From the NCBI GenBank assembly GCA_964564915.1, contig CAZMCU010000025.1:1-24261 (forward strand): a DNA stretch of 24,261 nucleotides, in the 5' to 3' direction. The stretch is from JAFGBM01 sp964564915. Its GTDB lineage: Bacteria; Actinomycetota; Actinomycetes; Actinomycetales; Demequinaceae. Under the pieces are notes generated by a model. It was given only the letters and a program-made list of their open reading frames with translations. It was not told the DNA's origin and searched no databases. Below are positions 14,048 to 21,430 of this stretch, piece after piece. Position 1 is the first letter of the stretch. Every line of letters begins with the position of its first letter. Both the position numbers and the translations under genes were made by a program.

Positions 14048-15953
14048 ATGAACAAGTGGACCGTCTTTCAGAAGAACAGTGTTGTTCGTGTCACGGTAAG
14101 TGCGAGCACGTTGGTCGCTGTGGCCGCGCTCGTCGGTGCCGGATGGAAGTGGNNNNNNNNNNNNNNNNNNNNNNNNNNNNNNNNNNNNNNNNNNNNNNNN
14201 NNNNNNNNNNNNNNNNNNNNNNNNNNNNNNNNNNNNNNNNNNNNNNNNNNNNCCGAAAAAGTCCCTCTTCAACACGGCGCAATACACGCTGAGCGTGCTC
14301 AGCGCCGGGTTCGTTTTCGCCTGGCTGTCCGACGCGCCGTTCTTCGGAGGCCCAATGATCGTTGAGCCTCACGACATCGGACCACTGCTCGTCGCCGGCG
14401 TCGTGATGTTCTGCGTGAACTGGGTACTGGTCGCGGGAGTCGTCTCCCTCTCGACCGCGCAACCACTGCGGACAGTATTGCGCGAGGACCTGAGGGACTT
14501 CCTCGTCACGAATGTCGTCCTCCTCAGCATGGGGGGCATCGCCGCGGTGGTCGCCGCCGATGGCGTTGGCGCCCTAGCGCTGCTGGCTGTCCCGGTGATC
14601 GCCGCCCACCTGATCGCGTCCGCATCGGCCCGCCACGCGCACGACGCGACGCATGACGCGCTCACCGGCTTGGGTAATCGTGGGCAGGTCGACTACGAGT
14701 TGGGTCGCGCTTTCGACTCGTCGCGCCAGTCGAAGGAGGAGGGTCCGGGCCTGGTTCTCCTCGACCTCGATGGCTTCAAGGACTTCAACGACGCCCTAGG
14801 CCACCCCGTCGGCGACCGGATTCTTCGGGAGGTGGCGAGTCGGCTAATCGACGCGGCGCCGAGCGGCGCATCGGTTCACCGGATTGGCGGCGACGAGTTC
14901 GCGGTCGTGATACGCGGCGGCCTCGCCGACTCTCAGCGCGCGGCGCATGACCTCCTGGCGTCGTTCGACAAGCCCATCCCCATCGAAAGCCTCGCCTTGC
15001 TCGTTCGGGCGAGCGTCGGTGTGGCCGTCGCACCCTTGCATGGCTCGGACGCCGAGACCCTGATGAAGAACGCCGACGTGGCCGTGTACCGTGCCAAATT
15101 CGAGCGTGATCGCATCAGCACCTACTCTCGGGAGTTCGACGTCAACAGCGTCGAGCGGCTCCAACTCCTCGCCGACCTCGGGGAGGCACTCGATTCGCAC
15201 ACGTTGTACGTCGCCTACCAGCCACAGGTCGACCTGAACGATCGGCGCATGGTGGGGGTGGAGGCCCTTGTCCGGTGGGACCATCCGGGACGCGGTTCCA
15301 TCGGCCCCGACGAGTTCATTCCCTTAGCCGAGAGCTCGGGCCTGATCTATCCCCTGACGGCGTTCGTTCTCGACGCGGCGTTGGCACAACTGGCCGAGTG
15401 GCGAGCGTTGGGTCACGATCTCTGCATGGCCGTCAACATCTACGCGCGCCACCTGTCGGATCTCGCCCTGCCCGATCAGGTTTCCGAGGCGGCGGCGAGG
15501 CACGGCGTTCCCCTGAGTGAGCTCGTCCTGGAGGTGACGGAGACCGGGATCCTCTCGGACCCCGCCCGCGCGGATGTCGTCATCCGTTCCCTGCGCAACC
15601 GCGGGGTCGCGATCGCGATCGACGACTACGGGACGGGAAACGCGTCCCTCGGCTACCTCAAGCAACTCGAGATCGACGAGCTGAAGATCGACCGGTCGTT
15701 CGTCAGCAACATCGAGACCGACGATCACAATCGGATCATCGTTCGGTCGACCGTCGAACTCGCGATCGCGCTGGGGTTGCGATTGATCGCCGAAGGGATC
15801 GAGGACGAGCAGACGACGTTGGCCTTGCGCGAATTCGGGCACGTCATCGGGCAAGGGAATCACCTGGGTCGCCCCGTCCCACCCGAGCAGATACTGGAGA
15901 GGCTTGAGGCGGAGCGGCGATCGGCCGGGACCGAGTCGGCGGCGAGTTCCTGA
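14048..15953 (+). CDS. Membrane GGDEF-EAL protein (c-di-GMP turnover), interrupted by gap 2
   Basis: Predicted membrane-bound c-di-GMP enzyme. ATG 14048 with AAGGAG 6 nt upstream opens a basic N-terminus and a first hydrophobic segment (to 14152). After the gap, several membrane helices (about 14270-14620) lead to the GGDEF domain, with intact GGDEF at 14886-14900, and then an EAL domain. EALVRW starts at 15261, and the N, ETE, IDDYGTG, KID, EGIE and final Q residues expected of an active phosphodiesterase are present; QGN replaces the usual QGY/F. No RxxD inhibitory site precedes GGDEF. The upstream and downstream frames join if the true missing length is a multiple of 3. 35 codons are visible before the gap and 566 after. 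It lies 2 nt upstream of DUF5317, in one operon. Confidence 0.9.
14153..14252. other. Assembly gap 2 (100 N) inside the GGDEF-EAL gene
   Basis: The flanks share no sequence, so bases are really missing. The codon ending at 14152 and the codon starting at 14253 are both complete, so an intact gene needs a missing length divisible by 3; 100 is only a placeholder. From the membrane-domain layout of similar proteins, tens of codons are probably absent. Confidence 0.9.
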
Positions 15954-15955
15954 TC

Positions 15956-16507
15956 ATGCTGGTCTTAGCGTTGTGCGGCCTGGCGGTGGTATCGCCCCTG
16001 GTTGCCGCGCGGTGGCCGGCGGGACTGCTCGTGCATCGCTGGCGTCTTCCCGTGCTGATCTGGGCGGCGCTCGCACTCCAAGTGGTGGTGGTCGAGGTAT
16101 CGATGCCGAGCGGGGTCGCGGCCCTGCTGCACGTCCTCACCTACGTCGCCGCCCTCGTTTTCCTCGTGGTGAATCGCCACGTTGCCGGGGTACTGATCGT
16201 GGGGGCGGGGGCGCTCGCCAATGGCGTGACGATCGCGCTCAACGGAGGGGTGCTCCCCGCGAGCGCGACCGCCGTGGCCGCAGCAGGCCTCGACGCCGAT
16301 CCCGCGTTCGCCAACTCGGCCATCCTCGAGCATCCGGTGTTGCCCTGGCTCGGGGACGTGTTCGCCTGGCCGGAGCCGCTTCCGCTCGCCAACGTCTTCA
16401 GCGTCGGCGATGTCCTTGTCGTCGTTGGGGTTGTCGTTGCCGCGTGGACGGGCACCCGCCGCCTCAGGGCCACGAAACCTCCCCCGGAGACCGAGGTGAA
16501 GGGCTAG
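15956..16507 (+). CDS. DUF5317 family membrane protein
   Basis: 183-aa integral membrane protein with about five hydrophobic segments (near residues 1-18, 30-50, 55-72, 76-98 and 145-163). The signature NGGVLPAS (about 96-103) and PLANVFSVGDVL near residues 142-153 match DUF5317, a family of unknown function. It starts 2 nt after the stop of the GGDEF-EAL gene and must be co-transcribed with it. DUF5317 genes often sit beside c-di-GMP signalling genes with multi-helix membrane sensors in actinobacteria, so a partner or output role is a reasonable inference. Its stop overlaps that of the convergent ATPase gene in the shared CTAG at 16504-16507. Confidence 0.85.
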   Translation: MLVLALCGLAVVSPLVAARWPAGLLVHRWRLPVLIWAALALQVVVVEVSMPSGVAALLHVLTYVAALVFLVVNRHVAGVLIVGAGALANGVTIALNGGVLPASATAVAAAGLDADPAFANSAILEHPVLPWLGDVFAWPEPLPLANVFSVGDVLVVVGVVVAAWTGTRRLRATKPPPETEVKG

Positions 16508-19260
16508 AGCGCCGCCGTCCGGCGATCCCGCGCCCGGAGCCACCATTTGCGAGCCTCCGTGACGAGGGGCACCACGAGCGCCAACGCGAAGCACTCGCCC
16601 CACTGCGTGACCGTCAGGGGTGCGGTGGAGAACGCGTCGTTCAGCACCGGCACATACAGCACCACGACCTGCAGGACGAAGGACAAGGTCACCGCCGCCC
16701 ACAGCCACGGGTTCGTCCACAGGTGATGCACGATGCTCTGGGTCTCCGATCGGGCGGAGAAGGCGTTCATGAGTTGCGTGAGGACCAGCACGGTGAAGGC
16801 CGCCGTGCGAGCCGTCGCGAGACCCTGGGATCCCTCGATGAACCCACCGGGCAGGTACAGGTCCATCGCGGCGAGCGTCACGACGGCCATGACGGCACCG
16901 GTGAGGACGATTCCGCCCCACATGCGCCCGTCGATCAACCGCTCCGAGATCCGACGCGGTCGCCGTTTCATGAGGTCGTCGGCGTAGGGTTCGGCACCGA
17001 TCGCAAGCGCGGGCCCCAGGTCGGTCAGGAGGTTGATCCACAGGATCTGTGTCGCGAGGAGCGGCACCACCACGGCCCCATCGGGTCCGGTCAACCCCAG
17101 CCACGTTGCCCCAACCACGCCGAGGAAGACCGAGAGGACCTCACCGAGGTTGGACGCGAACATGTAGCGCAGGAAGCGCTTGATGTTGTCGAGGATTCCG
17201 CGGCCCTCGTTCACCGCCTCGATAATCGTGGCGAAGTTGTCATCGGTGAGGATCATGTTCGACGCCTCGCGGGCCACCTCCGTGCCACCGCGGCCCATCG
17301 CGACGCCGATGTCGGCGCGGCGTAGGGCGGGGGCGTCGTTCACCCCGTCACCCGTCATGGAGACGACCTCGCCGTGGCTTTGGAGCGCGTCGACGATGCG
17401 CAACTTGTGTTCGGGTGCCACGCGGGCAAACACCGACGCTGTGGTGACGGCGGAGCGGAGGGCTTTGTCGTCCATCGCGGACAACTCCAGCCCGGTGATC
17501 ACCTGCGGGTCCGCCTCGACGATGCCGAGGTCGATGGCGATGGTCGCCGCGGTGAGGGGGTGGTCTCCGGTGATCATGATGACGCGGATCCCGGCTCCCT
17601 GGGCCGCCGCCACCGCGGCCTTCGCCTCCTCGCGCGGAGGATCGACGATTCCCGCCACTCCCGCGAGCACCAGGTCGCGTTCGAGCGAATCGGCGTCGGC
17701 GTCCGACTCCTCCTCGCCGCGACGGAAGGCAACGGCGAGCGTGCGCATCCCGAGGGCGGACATCCGCTCAACCTTGGCGAGCACGCGTGCGCGGCCCGCA
17801 GAACTAAGCCGCCGCTCGTGGTCTCCCACGAGTTCCGCGGTACACGCGTGGAGCAGGACGTCCGGTGCACCCTTCGCAGCCACGTAGAAGCCGCCGTCCG
17901 CGTCCGACGCGACCGCCGACATGCGCTTGCGTTCCGAACTGAACGGCACCGTTCCCAGCGAGGAGAACCGGGCGCGCCGGGTCTCCGCGAGTCCCAGAGC
18001 CCGCTCGGCGGCAAGGAAGGCGGCTTCGGTGGGGTCGCCACCGAACGTCGGGGACTCGCCCTCGTCGTCCAGGGCGTCGTTCGCCACCGCACCGCCCGTC
18101 ATGACCGCGACGATCTCTGCGCCTCGCGCACCCGGGGGAAGCGAATCCCCAACGCCCGACAGTTCTGTCTCTCCGGACGCCGTGGCCACGCGGGTGACCG
18201 TCATGCGATTCTGGGTGAGCGTCCCGGTCTTGTCGGAGCAGACGACGGTCGCAGACCCGAGCGTTTCGACGGACGACAAGTTCTTGATGATCGCGTGGCG
18301 CTTGGCCATGCGTTGGACGCCGAGGGCGAGCACCACGGACAGGATCGCGGGAAGACCCTCGGGAACCGCCGCTACGGCGAGGGCGACCCCCAGGAGCAGC
18401 ACCTGGACCGCGCCCTCGAGGGTGGTGACGTCCTCGGTGAGGAAGACGGTCCCGATCACGACCGCGGCGATCGCCAGAACCGCGAGCCCGAGCACCCGCC
18501 CCAACTGCGCGATCTCGCGTTGCAGGGGAGTGGGATCCGATTCCGTCTCGCCGAGGAGGCGGGCGATGTGTCCCGTCTCGGTGTCCATCCCGGTAGCCGT
18601 GACGATCGCGCGCCCGGCACCGCGCGTCACCGCCGTGCCCGCAAACACCATGCACACGCGATCGCCCAACTCCGCCGCGCCATCGAGCGGTGCGACGCTC
18701 TTGGTCACCGGGGCGCTCTCGCCCGTCAGCGTCGCCTCCGCAACGGAGAGCGTGGATTCGATGAGGCGCGCATCCGCGGTCACGGCGTCGCCCGCACCGA
18801 GGACAAGGATGTCACCTACCACGAGATCGAGCGCGGGGATGCGGCAGGGGCGGCCGTCACGCAGAACGGTAGCGGTGGGTGCGGCCATGCGCTGAAGCGC
18901 GGACACCGCACTCTCGGAGCGGCGCTCCTGGAAGAAACCGATAGCGGCGTTCGCGAGAATGACGACGGCGATCACGATCACGTCGTAGGGGATCCCCGGA
19001 CGCCCCTCGACCCACCAGGCGGTGAGCGCGATGACGGTCGCCGCGAGCAGGAGGTAGACGAGCGGATCCGCGAAGTGACCCAGGATGCGGCGCCACAGGG
19101 GAACGGGTCGTCGTGCCACGAGTTGGTTCGCACCGTCCCGCTCCAGACGGTCGGCGGCCTCGACCGCGGTCAGGCCAACAGCGGTGCTCGTGCGCGCCTC
19201 GGTCGCTACCTCGTTGAAGGTGCGGAGAGAAGGGTCGAACCCCGGTGACAGTGTGGCCAT
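16504..19260 (-). CDS. P2-type cation-translocating ATPase (probable Ca2+ pump)
   Basis: 918-aa membrane pump that drives cation export by ATP hydrolysis through a phospho-aspartate intermediate. Order: N-terminal cation-ATPase domain; two helices (about 62-112); actuator domain with TGES (179-182); two helices ending in PEGLP (300-304); phosphorylation site DKTGTLT with Asp343; nucleotide domain with KGAPD (463-467); hinge TGDGVNDAP (636-644); and a C-terminal six-helix bundle with NLGE (704-707) and NLLTD (743-747). PEGLP, NLGE and NLLTD resemble SERCA-type Ca2+ sites, but Na+ or Mn2+ cannot be excluded. No N-terminal metal-binding CXXC domain is present, which excludes the Cu/Cd/Zn P1 class. 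Start ATG 19260 follows GGGAG by 6 nt; the upstream in-frame extension has no family similarity. Confidence 0.93.
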   Translation of the reverse strand: MATLSPGFDPSLRTFNEVATEARTSTAVGLTAVEAADRLERDGANQLVARRPVPLWRRILGHFADPLVYLLLAATVIALTAWWVEGRPGIPYDVIVIAVVILANAAIGFFQERRSESAVSALQRMAAPTATVLRDGRPCRIPALDLVVGDILVLGAGDAVTADARLIESTLSVAEATLTGESAPVTKSVAPLDGAAELGDRVCMVFAGTAVTRGAGRAIVTATGMDTETGHIARLLGETESDPTPLQREIAQLGRVLGLAVLAIAAVVIGTVFLTEDVTTLEGAVQVLLLGVALAVAAVPEGLPAILSVVLALGVQRMAKRHAIIKNLSSVETLGSATVVCSDKTGTLTQNRMTVTRVATASGETELSGVGDSLPPGARGAEIVAVMTGGAVANDALDDEGESPTFGGDPTEAAFLAAERALGLAETRRARFSSLGTVPFSSERKRMSAVASDADGGFYVAAKGAPDVLLHACTAELVGDHERRLSSAGRARVLAKVERMSALGMRTLAVAFRRGEEESDADADSLERDLVLAGVAGIVDPPREEAKAAVAAAQGAGIRVIMITGDHPLTAATIAIDLGIVEADPQVITGLELSAMDDKALRSAVTTASVFARVAPEHKLRIVDALQSHGEVVSMTGDGVNDAPALRRADIGVAMGRGGTEVAREASNMILTDDNFATIIEAVNEGRGILDNIKRFLRYMFASNLGEVLSVFLGVVGATWLGLTGPDGAVVVPLLATQILWINLLTDLGPALAIGAEPYADDLMKRRPRRISERLIDGRMWGGIVLTGAVMAVVTLAAMDLYLPGGFIEGSQGLATARTAAFTVLVLTQLMNAFSARSETQSIVHHLWTNPWLWAAVTLSFVLQVVVLYVPVLNDAFSTAPLTVTQWGECFALALVVPLVTEARKWWLRARDRRTAAL

Positions 19261-19352
19261 GTCGGACTCCCATCGCAGCCTCGCCCTTCCTCCATTGTGC
19301 CTGGTGTCGGGCGGAGGCCGCTGGAAGCGCACTGTCGCCTCGAGGTACGTGC
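19261..19352 (-). promoter_or_regulatory. Spacer between DUF4914 gene and ATPase gene
   Basis: 92 nt upstream of the ATPase on the minus strand. It holds the GGGAG ribosome binding site and a CACAAT that could serve as a weak -10, but no clear terminator for the DUF4914 gene. The two genes may be co-transcribed. Confidence 0.25.
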
Positions 19353-21266
19353 CTAGAGATACATCGGGGTGAGCGCCTCGTAATCCTCGATCGTGCCGTC
19401 GCCCAGGCACGTCTCGATGATGGAGCGTCCCAGCGGATCGAGCTCGTCCGTGAGGAACGCTTGGAGCTCGGTTTTAAAGAAGTCCGTGAGGATCGTGGCT
19501 CCAGCGTCGTACGCTTCCTCCCCCACTTGCGACTGCTGGTCGGGTAGGAGGAGCGTCCGGCGTACGGGTTGGCCGTCGAGCGTGATGTCCTGGGGCGCGT
19601 ACCCGAAGAGCGGGCAGCGAGCGGGGATGAGTTGGTCCGCGCGCATGCGACCGGCGCCTCGGCGCGCGAGCCATTCTCGGGTCAGCCATTCGGTGGAGAA
19701 ACCCACCTTGTACGCCCCCACGTGCTGGTTGGGGGTGAGGACATAGCGGGTGCGGGGGTAGTCGAGGATCTGCCGAAGTTGGAGGTTGGCCGCGGCCACC
19801 TTGGTGCCGGTCGAGAAAGGCCAGAACGACCCAACACCCTCGGCGACGAGGCCCCCATGCTCGAGCTTCTTCACCGCATCGCTGCTCTCGCCGATCGAGG
19901 GGTTCTTGTCGCCGCGTGGGGCGATGAGGCGCCACAGCCAAGCGATCGACGGCGGTACGAAGTGCGTCATGCCCATGATCCCGTAGGAGGGCTTGGTCCG
20001 CGTGCACGCCGGCATCCGCACACCGAACGTCCGCACGTCCACCGCTTCCGGTTCGTTGATCACCCCATCGATCATTCGGCGCGGGATGACGATGCGGGGG
20101 TTGGGGCAGGGTTTCCCGTTCGAGTCGAGCGTGTGCTCCCACGGAAGGGCGGTCGCGTCGGGCACACCTTGGATGTTGTAGAACACGAGAGGCTCGTCGG
20201 GGTGGATGCACGAGCGTTCGATCAGGAAGTCCGCGCCATACTCCATGAGGTTGTCGACGCGAACGAACCAGCCCTCCTCCGCGTCGGCCACATACATCAG
20301 ACCGTCGCCCTGCTGGATGGAGGGGTGGCACAGCGTCATGTCGTCGGTGACGGGATTGAGTTCCGACGTCTCGCTCAGGGTGATGTGGTACGGCTCGCCC
20401 GTGACGACGTTGGTGCCGAGCAGGATGCGACCGTCGTCCTCGCGTCGAAGATCCTGGCACATCTCCGACTTGCCGCCGCCCGAGGCGCCCTCGTGCATCA
20501 CGACCGTCTCGTTGTCGTACGGTGTCGTCACGCGTACGGACGACGCGTGGGCCGTGATCCAGCCTTCCTGTTCACCGATGTCGAGGAGGACGGAGAAGAC
20601 CCCCTTCTTGGCGCTCGGTCCGGGGTAGAGGTTGTAGGCGAAGATCTCGTGGAGGGTCTCGGTCCGATCGTGGACCACCATCTGCTTGCCCTTGAAGTGC
20701 GTATGGCGGAACGGCGGTGCAACGTACAGGATCGCCCGAGGGGAGTAGGCGCCGATCTCGTCGAACGTGAGCCACCCCGAGAGGTCCCGGAGGGTGAGCG
20801 CGAAGAACGAAGCGTTGAGCGGAACGATCGCGAGGCACGGCGAGCCGTACGTCAGGCCCCCCGCCTTGAACGGCACGACGACGAGTTCCTGGCTTCCGAG
20901 CCAATCGAGAGTCTCCTGCTTCACGGGGGCGAAGGGCGCGTGAAAGGCGTCCTGGTAGCGGGTCTTGTCCGTCGGCCGGTCATCCGCGATATGCATGCAA
21001 TTCGGGTCGCGGCGGCGCATGTAGTCCTCGGGGTAGTTCACCGCGATGCCGTTGCGGCAGCGCGTGATCGTCGCCTCCGGGATGGTCTTCCCGTTCGCCT
21101 GGTAGTCGACGGAGAAGACGGGGCCGCCATCGGGACCGAGGGAGAGGTGGTAGAGCTCGTCACGGGTGCGGGGGACGACGAGCCGAGGGCTCGCCTCCAG
21201 GGCGGCACGCACCTCGGGGGCGAGGTCAACCGCCTCCAGGGCCTTGAGTGCTGCCGAATTATCCAC
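19353..21266 (-). CDS. DUF4914 family protein, PEP-carboxykinase-like P-loop enzyme
   Basis: 637-aa soluble protein of the DUF4914 family, distantly related to PEP carboxykinase/HPr kinase P-loop proteins; biochemical function unknown. The kinase-like loop EGASGGGKSEM is present (P-loop about 260-267, Lys266). Other long conserved-looking stretches include RRRDPNCMHIADD, APPFRHTHFKGKQ, YNLYPGPSAKKG, PVTDDMTLCHPS, CPNPRIVIPRRM and VGEEAYDAGA. GTP-type PEPCK signatures (SACGKTN) and ATP-type ones (GLSGTGKT) are both absent, so an automatic pckG or pckA label would be wrong. Start GTG 21266 is chosen because GAAGGAG lies 5 nt upstream; the frame extends to 21290 without benefit. It diverges from the M16 peptidase and lies 92 nt upstream of the ATPase on the same strand. 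Confidence 0.88.
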   Translation of the reverse strand: MDNSAALKALEAVDLAPEVRAALEASPRLVVPRTRDELYHLSLGPDGGPVFSVDYQANGKTIPEATITRCRNGIAVNYPEDYMRRRDPNCMHIADDRPTDKTRYQDAFHAPFAPVKQETLDWLGSQELVVVPFKAGGLTYGSPCLAIVPLNASFFALTLRDLSGWLTFDEIGAYSPRAILYVAPPFRHTHFKGKQMVVHDRTETLHEIFAYNLYPGPSAKKGVFSVLLDIGEQEGWITAHASSVRVTTPYDNETVVMHEGASGGGKSEMCQDLRREDDGRILLGTNVVTGEPYHITLSETSELNPVTDDMTLCHPSIQQGDGLMYVADAEEGWFVRVDNLMEYGADFLIERSCIHPDEPLVFYNIQGVPDATALPWEHTLDSNGKPCPNPRIVIPRRMIDGVINEPEAVDVRTFGVRMPACTRTKPSYGIMGMTHFVPPSIAWLWRLIAPRGDKNPSIGESSDAVKKLEHGGLVAEGVGSFWPFSTGTKVAAANLQLRQILDYPRTRYVLTPNQHVGAYKVGFSTEWLTREWLARRGAGRMRADQLIPARCPLFGYAPQDITLDGQPVRRTLLLPDQQSQVGEEAYDAGATILTDFFKTELQAFLTDELDPLGRSIIETCLGDGTIEDYEALTPMYL

Positions 21267-21289
21267 CGTGACTCCTTCTCTTCCCCCCA

Positions 21290-21305
21290 ACTCTCCCGCG
21301 AGAGT
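21290..21305. promoter_or_regulatory. Inverted repeat over the DUF4914 promoter, candidate operator
   Basis: ACTCTC (21290-21295) and GAGAGT (21300-21305) are perfect inverted repeats 4 nt apart. On the minus strand they overlap TACTCT (21306-21301), the best -10 for the DUF4914 gene, and its predicted start near 21294. This is where a repressor would bind, although an RNA hairpin at the 5' end of the mRNA is also possible. Confidence 0.4.
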
Positions 21306-21418
21306 ACACGCTCGGTGCGGGACAATCGTCTCGGGTGCCGCTCCAGACGCCCTTCTCGATTTTCTCGTCGTATCCCCTCGATGGTGGGGTCGCGGTACGC
21401 CCGCGGGTGTACAGCGCC

Positions 21419-21424
21419 TAGTCT
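21419..21424 (+). promoter_or_regulatory. -10 element of the M16 peptidase gene (leaderless arrangement)
   Basis: TAGTCT ends exactly 6 nt before ATG 21431, and there is no Shine-Dalgarno upstream of that ATG. A transcript would start at the initiation codon. The remainder of the 164-bp divergent interval holds the DUF4914 promoter and inverted repeat. Confidence 0.45.
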
Positions 21425-21430
21425 TGGCCC

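Noticed and set aside
14100..14152. Start of the GGDEF-EAL gene at 14100
   Set aside because: That frame is open only because the gap is padded with 100 N. ATG 14048 has an ideal ribosome binding site and encodes a membrane-type N-terminus in a frame that joins if the gap length is divisible by 3.
19353..21266. Annotation as GTP-dependent PEP carboxykinase (pckG)
   Set aside because: The SACGKTN loop and other GTP-PEPCK signatures are missing. The conserved blocks match DUF4914 instead.
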